Of a stretch of 37,766 nt of DNA, positions 20,312 to 29,960 are shown in pieces. Below the pieces are notes generated by a model that was given only the letters and a program-made list of their open reading frames with translations, searched no databases and was not told the DNA's origin. This DNA comes from Phaeoceros laevis (lineage: Eukaryota; Anthocerotophyta; Anthocerotopsida; Notothyladales), in NCBI GenBank assembly GCA_049999765.1, contig JBNGIQ010009081.1, positions 1 through 37,766 on the forward strand, given 5' to 3'. A program made the translations under genes and the position numbers. Within the stretch, counting starts at the first letter, position 1. Every line of letters begins with the position of its first letter.

Positions 20312-22505
20312 TCAAGCTAAACTCCTCTCCTCCGGGGCAAGTAGAGAAGGTATAAATCTCCTAGCTTTGTGCACCAAGACAGAGATGGTGTCATCCCTCA
20401 GGTACCGCCAGAAAAGTCTGCGGTAAACTTTGGGAGCGGTGGTCGTATCTTGTATCCTGTATCCACATACGCTCCTTGCAGATAGCACGCCTCTGTAGTG
20501 GTCCAGCCTGACCGATGAAGCATCTAGCATCATATCCTGCTTCTCTGGCTGAACAAGACTGTGAACTCCTGCTGTGAACACCTTGAGTGGGTTGAGAATG
20601 AATTTCCTCCGACCTGAATTCTCAGGACACATCCACCTGCTGGCTGAACCTCTGCATAAACAGCAACAAAAAAATCCCTGTCATGTTACTGGATGCAGGA
20701 GGCATTTCATCATGCCTCAGATGATGTCAGGAAAGAGCTCAACTAGAAACCAACAACGGTCATGTCTACAGCCTCACCTGCACTCAGGCCCTTCTTCCCT
20801 CTTGTAGAGCATCTGCTCCAGGAGCCACTCGTCGTCATTACTTGGTGTCCTACACATGTCTGTTGACACTGGCCAACTGCCCAAGGACATGAAGCTTGCG
20901 TTCGCATGCTTTTCAAGCAAGCCGCCCAGTGTCAAAGGAGCTTGGAAATAGAGCACCTCATCAAAGTCGAAGAAGAAGGTCCAGTGTGAAACAAAGCGGG
21001 TTCGGTGTAGGCAGTCGTTGATGTACAAAACCTGTGCACAGACGACGAAGAACACACATCCCGAAGGAACATGTCCTATTAGCGAACCGCCATAAGAGGC
21101 CCCCCTCCCCCCACAAAAAGGTTCTGGGAAGAGTTCCAGATTCGCGAGGAGCACTTGGCGTGGGCACCGAGGATTGGCTTACCTGCCCCTGGTACCACGA
21201 CGGATACATCCCCTCATCCAGAACATCTGTGATGGTCACGAAACCCGCTTGCACGAAAGGTTCCAACAGCCTCCGCCCTTGCTCGCTGAGCCCGCCTACG
21301 TTGTAAAAGAAGAAGTGGGCATCGCCCTTCATAATATACAGATGGTAGGTGAGCCACTCCACAATCCAACTCTCCCGAATCCCTTTCCCTGCTATAGGAG
21401 GGCCGCAAAACGCGTATTTGTAAGGAGGCTGCTGTGTCGCAATGGCTCCGAATTTTGCGTCGCGTTCCTCGCGCAACGATAACAGAGTTTCCATGCCGTT
21501 GAATCTCCATAGCAATCTGCCTAACCTGGACAACGCCTGCCACAAAAGCACAATCAGACAGGGTGAGCGATTTGATATCCCACTTCTGACATCACTGCCA
21601 GTGGACACGAGACATATTCCAATCGTGTCACGCGGTGCGCCTACCCTTTTGAAAGTGAACGTTGGAACCGTGAGAGAGAGAAGGCCCCCCTGCCCGTCGC
21701 TACCCACCGCCTCCGGGAATTCGCATTTCACGACGGCGATGGCGTAGGGGACGTTGTGCTCATCGTGCTTGATGTAGTGCACCACGGCGGTGGTGTTCAA
21801 ACCTGCCGCCCTGGGATCCAGCACAAGGTGGGTGCCGTTCCCGGACTGCCACCTGCATCCATGGACGGGATCGCCTGCAATCCGCGGAGTGCGGGCGTAG
21901 AGTCCGATAACATAAAAGGTGGTGGGAGACTCCCTGCGCAAAGCAGGTCTGTTCCCAGATCAGTAACCTGCCCAATGCCGCAACATTGCAGAAAAGGAAA
22001 GCCAAACAGCCTCCACCCTCTCCTGAAATGGCAAGGAAAGCCAAACAGCTCGTCCATTCACTGCAAAAGAGATAAGCCTCAACACATGGGAAACAGCCAG
22101 CCAGCCAGCCAGCGAGCTACGAGCAGATTCACCAATGTTCCCCCTGGGCACCACTCAGTGGCTGCATAGTCTCAATCCAATTTCAGTCACGAGAAATAAA
22201 TCCACGGGTCCCGATCCTGGGCCTGGGCCAGCTGGAAGCAACATGAGGCAAGGAACCCACCTGTAGGCACTGAACTGCACAAATCTGCCGGCCATGGGCG
22301 TCAACTTCCTTAATCCTGGAGCAATGTTGGGATCCGCTTCGCCTCGTTTCAATCTTTCGGCGGGGGGGAAGATCTGGTAAAAGTCGGTATAAACAGCGGC
22401 CAGTTGCACCACCAGAATGAGGAGCAGAGCAAGGCCGAATGGTCGGAGGATCCCAGCCACCTTGGCCATCCTGGCGCGGGACACCGATCTGGTGGGGCAT
22501 CGCAT
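20312..22505 (-). CDS. GT92 (DUF23) glycosyltransferase, copy 2, GALS-like
   Basis: Five exons, in transcript order: 22505-22261, 21933-21645, 21536-21183, 21031-20778, 20651-20312; 493 aa, phases consistent. All four introns fall at the same places as in copy 1 (after FSAYR, at the end of the LTV segment, after the YQGQ codons, after GPEC), and exon 4 is 254 nt in both. The N-terminus is basic with a signal-anchor at about 20-40, as in type II Golgi enzymes. Conserved blocks are HDEHNVPYA, FFFYNVGGLS, NDCLHRTRF and the DxD-type site D318-F-D320-E. The probable role is Golgi transfer of a sugar to a wall polysaccharide, by analogy with GALS galactan synthases. The start chosen is the first true ATG; an upstream frame begins only with GTG. 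A second ATG 12 codons later is possible. Intron 2 (108 nt) has no in-frame stop. Confidence 0.9.
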
Positions 22506-22541
22506 CGTGCTGCCCTCCTCCCCCCCGCCCTCCTCCCCCAC

Positions 22542-24009
22542 CTCTCGGATCTTCCCCCTCCTCCTCTAAGAACGCAGGGGCGCCTCCCAGCAGTGAATTA
22601 ATCCCTGCTAGCTAGCACTCCAATCTGGAAAACCAGCGCCTCGACGCCTAACTGCGCCAACGCGGCATTGCCTCAAGGCAGCACCTTGTGGCGCCTTACT
22701 GCCCGCCCGCCTGCGCAATGCTGCTGCATCGCCTCTACTAACAGGGAGCTCCCATCAAAGCGTGCAAAAGGCCCTGCCGTTGCACCATGCTCCCCGCAAC
22801 GGAAGCGAAGGCGAAGGCAAAGGAAGTTGTTCGGCAGCAGGGCATTTTGGATCTACCCAATTGAGGAAACCGGGGCAAAACGCGGTTTGTACGACCCGGT
22901 ACATCTGCTACAGTCACCGGAAAAGCCCACCTTACTTTTCAGGGCTGTCGGGACACCGCCCTGCCTTCACCGAGAGTCCGAGAGGACCGAGACTCCAATG
23001 CTACTGCGCGATGCACGTTCTCCCACCGCGTCCCGCCCACACGCTTCCCGCGGTGACCGGACTCTCGAGGCCATACCCGGGGGATTCATAGGTATTGGAG
23101 CGCCTGCAACCGCCTGCAGGCCGCCAATCGTCGGCGGCTTACACCCCACCCGTTGGTGCCATCGCCGATCCTTGACGAAGGGTGGACCTCCCACGACCCG
23201 GTCACAGGTGAGTCAAGTCCGGGTCTTCCTGGCCGTCGAAGCGGACTTGAGCACTGTTGGGATAAGACGGTATATACTCCTAGTGAGAAGACCGCAGGCA
23301 ACCGACGTAACCGAGCATACCTTGCCTGCCAGGGCCCGGCGCGGGACGCCCGGGAAGGGCCTTCCCGTGATCAACCTGCCACAAAGGTAACAGACATGTG
23401 GATAGGCACAACCGAAATCTATCGTCACTGTATATACCGTGCCAGGAATCACTGTTTCAAACGCAGCTTGCTTGACAAAGGTCGGCATGTGCCGGCAAAC
23501 GGCCAAACGCTGCCTCTGCCTACGCCTACAGGAATCATTCCTGATTCGCCACGCTCCCAAGGAAGTCACCGGCTACCTGCGGTGACAAGTTTGAACACTC
23601 TAGTTGTCAAGCTCACGAGTTTGTTGACGAGGTCCCTGGGTCCAGTAAAAAAGTATCACAGAAGGACATCGGCTTCAAAGGCGTTGTAAACCTTCACCTT
23701 CAAACGGGTTTTGACCAGCGAGTGGGACCTGCTCAGTGAACTCCAGAATATAACCCAACTTAAGATACTCACAGGCTGATTACTGCCCTCAAAGAGATGA
23801 TGACCTGTAACATAAGTGGTGACGCCGGAACACCTGACCATTCACACGAGATGACAGTAGTCAGCTATTATACCGTTTCTTAACACTGCTTTCAAGCATC
23901 ACTTTAGGAGACGGCAAGCACACCAACCGGCATACTGGAATGATTGTAACCAACTTACCGACTGGGCAGAATGACTTGGCCCCTCATGCCTCCGTTGTGA
24001 GGATCTGAG
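22542..24009. other. GC-rich spacer of unusual composition, possibly rDNA- or LTR-derived
   Basis: Left of about 23400 the sequence is GC-rich and CpG-rich, unlike the neighbouring spacers. It contains one long plus-strand frame (22668-23390) with no protein-like features, a TATATA-type motif near 23270, and a 10-bp inverted repeat (cgagagtccg at 22971 and cggactctcg at 23058). The tract ends at the 18S-like motif at 24010. I cannot identify a gene in it. Confidence 0.45.
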
Positions 24010-24024
24010 CTGGTTGATCCTGCC
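24010..24024 (+). other. Exact match to the universal 5' end motif of 18S rRNA
   Basis: ctggttgatcctgcc is identical to the conserved sequence at the very start of eukaryotic small-subunit rRNA. The match stops there: the expected agtagtcata does not follow. It lies 5 bp from the stop codon of the PPR gene, in its 3' untranslated region on the other strand. Confidence 0.6.
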
Positions 24025-24029
24025 CCGCA

Positions 24030-26594
24030 TTACTCCGATGACTTGTTCAGTGGAGACCAATCAGTCTCGTAATAGTTGTTGGGTAGTCCTACCCAGAACC
24101 TGAAAGCCTCCACAGCTCGACGCCTATCCTTTGATCTATCTCTCCTCCTTTGGGAAGCGTGTTTGCCAGTATAAAGATTCGAGTATAGCTCAATAAACAT
24201 ACGCTTATACTTAGCCTTGTTAGCTGGAAGCCCATGCTGCTCAATGCATGCTACCACTTCGATGGCCCTCTGAAAAAACCCTGCTCTCACACAGGTGTCC
24301 ACCAGACAGTTTAACAGCCCTTCATCTGGCTTGAGTGGCACAATACCATCACCGTGCTTTGCCTCAATCCGCTGACTGATCTCCTTCCAGAGCACAAGGA
24401 CCTCCCCTGATTGATGATCACCGCTAGCAGCATATCCACGAACCAAAGAGTTATACGTAGCAACAGTCGGCAGTAGACCAGCCTGCTTCATGTCCACAAA
24501 CGCTTTCCTAGCATTCCCCATCTCTCCTGCTTTGCAGAAGGCCTCTATATAAGCATTCCAGGCAACTACATCAACCTTGATCCGCTCGTCCTTCCTCATC
24601 TCAGAGAAAACTTGTGCTGCCAATTTTGGTTGAGAGTTTTTGCCAAACGCTGTAATGAGTGTGGTGTAACTAATGGCTGATGGTAATATTCCAGCACTCC
24701 TCATCCTTTGAAACATTTCCAGTCCCCTGGCATTGTCGTCTGATTTGATACAACCATTTATCAAGGTGTTATAAGAGACTACGTCCAGCTGAATTCCATT
24801 TTTTGTCATGTCATCAACCAATGCAAAAGCCTTATCAATCTGCTGAGAAGCACAGAATCCATTTAACAACGTGTTGTAAGTAACGAGGTTTGCTGGAACA
24901 TTCTGTGCTGACATTTCCTGCAATATACTGCGAGCCTCATCCAACATTCCTAACTTGATCAGCGCTGACATGGCTGTTGTGTATGTTACTGTATTAGGGC
25001 CACTGTCGGGATCTCCTGAGTTCTGCATTGCCACAAGGATCTGAATAGCGTCCTTCAACCTCCCACACTGAACATATCCTTTCATAAGAGTGGTGTAAGC
25101 TCGAGCATCTGGCTTGACATGCAGGTGTTTAATCCAGCTATCAGTGGCCACAATTTTGTCATCTACAGTATCACTGGACTGGCCATCGCCTCCACTAACC
25201 TCATCACTTCCACCTGATCCAGTTTCAGACGATCCTGTACCTGCCTCTATGGGATCTTTTGCACCTCTGTCGACCACATAGGAACCAGCATGCAGTTGCT
25301 TTACCAGCCGTTCAGCCTCATCAACATCTCCCAGACCAACAAACGCTGCGACAAGCGAACTAAGAGTGGCGGCATCCGGCTCTACACCTGCTTGCACCAT
25401 CTGCTCCACCACATTTTGCAGCTCAGCACGTTGCTCGGCTCTGGCATACAGCTTGATCAATGTATTGAACGTCAAAATATCTGGAGACAAGTTACGGGAA
25501 CCCATCTGTTGAAACAGACTAATGCCCTTCTCCACACATCCCGCAGTTGCACATGCATTAAGGGCAGCATTGTAGGCCCCGGTATCAGGTCTCATTGTAA
25601 TCATGCTAATACTTAAAACTTGATCCTTTGCTCCATTTTCAACGAGCTCGCATATCTCATCAAAAAACTCCAATGCCAGCTTGGAATCGTCAACGCTCTT
25701 GCCAAGCCTGCTGATTACAGCACTCCAAATTTTCACGGAAGGATAGAGTCCTTTCTGAAGCATAAACCTGACAACCTTGAGCGCATAAAGTGCTGCCCCC
25801 CCTCTGGCTGCAGCCATGCCCAAGAGCCCTAATGCATCTTTATCTAGCAAGTCTAATTTGTCATGCTTCTGAAGATCAGCCATTACCTTCTGTGCCCGAG
25901 TGAGGCTCAAAGATGTTCCCTGGTGACACAGCTGAGATACCATTCGACTGAAGCAAGCACCGCTTGGCAGAAGACCTTGCCGCCTCATCCTTTTCAAGGC
26001 CTGCCAAGCATCCTCTGTCCGTCTATCCTTCAAAGCTGACCACAGCATATTTTCATGGAGTGCAAAATCGTCACTAACAACCTGACTATCAGAGGTGGCT
26101 GTCTCACATTCAGGAACCACGCTGGTAGACGAGCTGACACTGTGCTTAGAAGGGGAACTGGGATGGAAAAAAAAGCTCTGCGACAGTTTCAACTTCCAGG
26201 GCGACAGTTGCAAAGAAGAAATAGATTGCCGTCTGACAGGAGGAACGAGCGCGAGCATGCGGACTGAATCAGACGAGGTGCGACTTGACCCGGTGCTAGA
26301 TTGCAGACCCTCTAATGGTAAGCGAGGAGATGAAACAGAGGTACAAGAGCTAAGAGAAAACCTAGCATTGTGTAATCTCAGGCCTGCGGAGCAAGGAAAA
26401 TGCGCTGCCAATGAAGGTGAGGCACAAGAGAGGGAAGGGATGAAGGAGCTACATTGCACTCCGGACAAAGACATCCCCGGCTTTGTTGTTGAGGAGATCT
26501 CCATCCAGGAATATCCACCCCCATAACGTGAAATCTTGTGCATGCCTTGCCCCCCCTTGTACAGTCCCTGCACTGCACAGCTTTGCAGCCTCAT
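24030..26594 (-). CDS. HCF152: HCF152-like plastid PPR protein
   Basis: An intron-free 854-codon gene. The first about 130 residues are rich in Ser, Arg and hydroxylated residues with few acids, as in a chloroplast transit peptide. The rest is a run of P-class PPR motifs of about 35 residues (TGAYNAALNACATAGCVEKG, AYTTLMKGYVQCGRLKDA, VSYNTLINGCIKSDD, ISYTTLITAFGKNSQPKLAA). The C-terminal block LKPDEGLLNCLVDTCVRAGF, then KHASQRRRDRS and FWVGLPNNYYETDW, matches what I recall of HCF152. In Arabidopsis HCF152 binds plastid psbB-operon RNA and is needed for petB processing/splicing, hence for the cytochrome b6f complex. A linker of Gly/Ser/Asp residues interrupts the repeats near the middle. The start is the first ATG. 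The gene is divergent from the MADS gene, with 490 bp between start codons. Confidence 0.92.
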   Translation of the reverse strand: MRLQSCAVQGLYKGGQGMHKISRYGGGYSWMEISSTTKPGMSLSGVQCSSFIPSLSCASPSLAAHFPCSAGLRLHNARFSLSSCTSVSSPRLPLEGLQSSTGSSRTSSDSVRMLALVPPVRRQSISSLQLSPWKLKLSQSFFFHPSSPSKHSVSSSTSVVPECETATSDSQVVSDDFALHENMLWSALKDRRTEDAWQALKRMRRQGLLPSGACFSRMVSQLCHQGTSLSLTRAQKVMADLQKHDKLDLLDKDALGLLGMAAARGGAALYALKVVRFMLQKGLYPSVKIWSAVISRLGKSVDDSKLALEFFDEICELVENGAKDQVLSISMITMRPDTGAYNAALNACATAGCVEKGISLFQQMGSRNLSPDILTFNTLIKLYARAEQRAELQNVVEQMVQAGVEPDAATLSSLVAAFVGLGDVDEAERLVKQLHAGSYVVDRGAKDPIEAGTGSSETGSGGSDEVSGGDGQSSDTVDDKIVATDSWIKHLHVKPDARAYTTLMKGYVQCGRLKDAIQILVAMQNSGDPDSGPNTVTYTTAMSALIKLGMLDEARSILQEMSAQNVPANLVTYNTLLNGFCASQQIDKAFALVDDMTKNGIQLDVVSYNTLINGCIKSDDNARGLEMFQRMRSAGILPSAISYTTLITAFGKNSQPKLAAQVFSEMRKDERIKVDVVAWNAYIEAFCKAGEMGNARKAFVDMKQAGLLPTVATYNSLVRGYAASGDHQSGEVLVLWKEISQRIEAKHGDGIVPLKPDEGLLNCLVDTCVRAGFFQRAIEVVACIEQHGLPANKAKYKRMFIELYSNLYTGKHASQRRRDRSKDRRRAVEAFRFWVGLPNNYYETDWSPLNKSSE

Positions 26595-26837
26595 CTTTTG
26601 TCAGGACCGTCCACAATGATGGATTAGACGTTGCATCCTTTGCACATCACAACTGGAATTCAAAGTCTGTAGAGCCTTCCTTCAGTACAAATGTAAGGCC
26701 ACTTGTCCGGGCCACGTTTGACGTGCATTGCTACTCGCTACGAGAAAGCTAGAAAGGCGATGGGGCCGCAGGCTCCTGGAGCCTCATGCCGCGGATAAGT
26801 CAGGTAACCAGGGTCACTGTAACCGCGGTTCCATAAG

Positions 26838-26848
26838 CCCTAAACCCT
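26838..26848 (+). promoter_or_regulatory. Telo-box-like element in the PPR/MADS divergent promoter
   Basis: ccctaaaccct contains AAACCCT, the plant telo-box core known from promoters of translation-related and other growth-linked genes. It lies about 240 bp from either start codon. A perfect palindrome aaccgcggtt sits at 26821-26830 beside it. Function is inferred from the motif only. Confidence 0.4.
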
Positions 26849-26908
26849 GGCTGAATATTTTTCGTTTCGCTTCCGTGTGAAGAATCTGCTGTGTGCACTT
26901 CTGCATGG

Positions 26909-26915
26909 TATAAAG
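26909..26915 (+). promoter_or_regulatory. TATA box of the MADS gene
   Basis: TATAAAG lies 176 bp upstream of the MADS ATG. It is the best core promoter candidate in the 490-bp divergent region. Confidence 0.45.
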
Positions 26916-27084
26916 GAATAATATGCTTCACTTCTGGAGATTGCAACTGACAGTTCTCCCTGCCCCTTCTCCGAGTGCGACCTTGCCGGGATGTGCAGAA
27001 TTGTGTGTCTGGCGAATTTGGGATGATTGTGCGACCTCGGCGTTGACTGTGCTTTCCCTTTGCTCACCTCCCAAGCTCAAGAGC

Positions 27085-28205
27085 ATGGGGAGGAAGAAGA
27101 TTGAGATCACCAAGATCTTGGATCCTAACGCACGCCAGGTATGCTTCTCAAAGCGCCGGGGAGGCCTCTTCAAGAAGGCCAGTGAGCTCTCAATTCTGTG
27201 CGGTGCGGAGATCGGTGTGCTGGTGTTCTCCCAGGCAGGGAAGGTGTTCTCGTTTGGCCATCCGAACGTGGACTACGTGATTGACAAGCACTTGCACGTC
27301 GGGGACGGTGCTGCTCCGGATGCGTCGCAATATGTGGACCCAGCCAGAATTGATGGATTGGACGCCCTGGAGCAGCATTACAATGGCATTAACGAGGACC
27401 TCATCAACGAGAAGGAGAAGCAGTCCTGCTTGGCTGAGGAGGGAAAGCTCTCCGCCGATCCGTGTGGCAGGCAGGAGCTGGGGCCCAGATCGAATGGCGG
27501 TTCCTTTTGGTGGCAGCACTTGGATGTCGATTCTCTGGAGCGCTGGGCGCTGCAAGACACGGTGTACGCTTTGGACACAGAGTATGAGAGAGTTCTAAAG
27601 CATCTCGAGATTGCGCAATTGCAACATCAACATGCACAGTTGCAGAACTATCCAGCCTTCAGTGTGAATCCCGAGTTTTTTATCAACCCTCCCGATTTGT
27701 ATCATGCGCACAGCAATCCTCTTGCAAGGTATGCACTCACCCGTTTCTGCTTCTGGCTGCGAGAACCTCATCTTCTCGGACTTCTTCCCTGCTCAGGACT
27801 GCTTTGGTCGTTCTTACTAGAGAAGCCATCACTTGTGCTGCTGACAGGTTCACCGTCGCGGCTGCACAATCTGAGGATGATGATGAAGCCAATGGTCCGG
27901 TGCATGAAGGAGGCTTAACGAGCGTGGCACTTCTTCCAAGCGCTGCTGATCACCAGGTTATCCAACAGAATGATTACGTCAATAACGGGGGGCGAGGGAC
28001 CGTAGGATTCAATTTGCAAGACACCTGCCTGTGGGGAGGCATGGGGTTGCCCAGCCACTATCATGCAGCTATGGCAGCTGCAGCCAGGGATACCGCCACC
28101 TTCCAATTGCAGGATTATTATGAAGCGTATGCTGCTGCTAACAACATTCCACTTCTAAGCTACAGCTCCTTGCCTCAGGAGGTAGCCTTCCCAGCACCGT
28201 ATTAA
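27085..28205 (+). CDS. Type I (M-alpha-like) MADS-box transcription factor
   Basis: Exons 27085-27728 and 27848-28205 (phase 2 intron of 119 nt) give 333 aa. Residues 1-60 are a canonical MADS domain: MGRKKIEITKI, QVCFSKRRGGLFKKASELSI, CGAEIGVLVFSQ, GKVFSFGHP. The FSFGHP ending and the lack of a keratin-like K domain point to type I, M-alpha/AGL62-like, a nuclear dimeric CArG-box binder. Residues about 150-185 could form a short helix (LERWALQDTVYALDTEYERV). The C-terminus is Gln/Ala/Tyr-rich. The ATG that opens the MADS domain was chosen; an in-frame upstream ATG at 26923 would add 54 residues of no family character. In angiosperms type I genes act in female gametophyte and endosperm; here the role is open. 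A dead copy lies at 15280-15392. Confidence 0.92.
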
Positions 28206-29960
28206 GTACTCTGCGACCTGATTTTGTACAGTTTCAGAATGAGAAGTTTCACCTCAACAGCTAACGTGGACCTGTCGTCGTGGAATGTTCTTTTCAGCGG
28301 TTTTTGAATCTTTCCTCTAGCATGCTCTTCTAGCTTCGTAGTTTCATCCCAACACCTAAGCCATGATTTTAGTGTATCCGCAGCAATCACAATTGTAGAA
28401 GTTCTGTAGTATGATGTACAAGCAGTGCAAGGGTCTTTGGGGACGTTTTGAATCTTCCGGATGTTAGCTCATCAAGGTCAGTTCAAGTGCTTCAGCCGTG
28501 ATTTTACTTCTCTCTCTGCAAGATGTTTTAGATCATGTTCCTGAAGGCAGCAAAGTGGATAGTAGTACTGTAGTTTACAACCTGGCGTCGTTTTCACAAA
28601 ACGACGTGCTTCGATAACTGTATGTCATGTCCGAGGGAGAATGACCACATACGACAAAGGAAATAAATTTCCGTTTGTTGGTTTTTGAGCCCTTACATTG
28701 TCTGGTTACATTGAAAGAGGAGTACTGTAGCTTGTTGTGTGCGCTCTTCCCCATGCTCATTGCCTTGATTTCCAGCTCTGTTCAGGTCACGCCTCGTTCT
28801 AGATCAAGGCCAGCATGCATCCGAGATCAAGCCAGGCAGTACTCCAAATGCACGGTGAACAGACTGGAAATGCCATGATTTTCATACCCCTGCTACGATG
28901 AAGTTTCTGGGCCCAATGCCGATGGGATGCAGATTTGGATTTCCTAAATCCTTTAGGGACCTCCTTCCTGATGCCAGGGCGTAGAATATGCCTGCTAGCA
29001 ACCTCAAGTCATTAAATGGTCTCTCATTGTAATGCGTCAATTACCTGCGACAGAGTTCTTCAGTGGATACAACACTGCACATGGGTATTCCTCTCAAAAG
29101 CTAGAATGGTGAAGGCACAGTATTCGCTGGAACCCCTCGTTTGTCAGTAAGGGAGAGCTTTACGATGCTTGCAAAGTACAACCTGTCCATACCCAAAGCA
29201 TGCACCTGTGAAAACGTTAACACACAATGCCAATCAGTTGGATCATTGAAAAGCCGATTACCATGGGCAACGGAACCGTGAACCTGAGCTAACATAGGTC
29301 TACTAGTAGGGAATGCCTCCAATGTGCCTGCGTAAAGTATAGGATTCGCTCTTTCGAAACTGACAGGAAAAACAAGGTAAGTCATACAGGTGTGCCGTAT
29401 CTGCGATTATTCTGTACCAAGAGCTCAATTGCCATCGCATTCCCTTACCCCTCCCCCTGCTCCTGCACCCAGCAGATTAGCATGCAGGCAGTCTCAGCAT
29501 GTTGCTACCTTGGACAGCTCGTCTATGCGGAAGATTGTTTTAACACCTTTCTGACCTGCTCCGGAGAGCGCAGCATGTAGAAACATCGGAATCTGGGCCG
29601 TTGGTCTCACCACCAAGATGATGCATTCTGACCAGATCTGCTATTGGTTTTCTCATGTCAGGTCCTGGACCACCATCGGCATCACATTCCCCCCGTCTTC
29701 TCAATCAGATCTGTTGTTCGCATGTCAGTTCCACCATCCTCATCCCAAACTCACTACTGCCATGCTCCGCTGTCTTCTGTTGCGCTACCAAGCCAGCACG
29801 GAAGGGTCACTTGAAAGGAGTCGAGGAGGACTCGGCTAGCAGGTGCACTAACCTAAAGATTCGCACCGAGGATGGAGCACAAAACTATATTCGTCTCCGT
29901 CGAGTTCGCTTGTCAGTAGTCAATCTGTTCAACATTGGTGCGCTATGCCGTGTTTGACCC
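28206..29960. other. Spacer between the MADS and LPA1-like genes
   Basis: The first about 400 bp are likely MADS 3' untranslated sequence. On the minus strand 29101-29620 has exon-like frames with good acceptors but no consistent reading phase. From about 29640 onward it is the probable promoter and leader of the LPA1-like gene. Confidence 0.5.

Noticed and set aside
22506-22541. N-terminal extension of GT92 copy 2 (GEEGGGEEGST)
   Set aside because: The open frame starts with GTG, not ATG, and the peptide is low complexity; the first ATG at 22505 was used.
22668-23390. 240-codon plus-strand open frame
   Set aside because: No domain, signal or conserved motif; the GC-rich composition explains the lack of stops, and other frames in the same DNA are also open.
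26923-27084. Upstream in-frame ATG of the MADS gene, giving a 54-residue extension
   Set aside because: MADS proteins begin at MGRKK; the extension has no family match and begins only 8 bp after the TATA box, too close for a transcript to include it.
29101-29640. Possible minus-strand gene with exon-like pieces (VHALGMDRLYFASIVKL, PMFLHAALSGAGQKGV)
   Set aside because: Splice motifs look good, but the reading phase between the two upstream pieces does not agree and no family is recognised.
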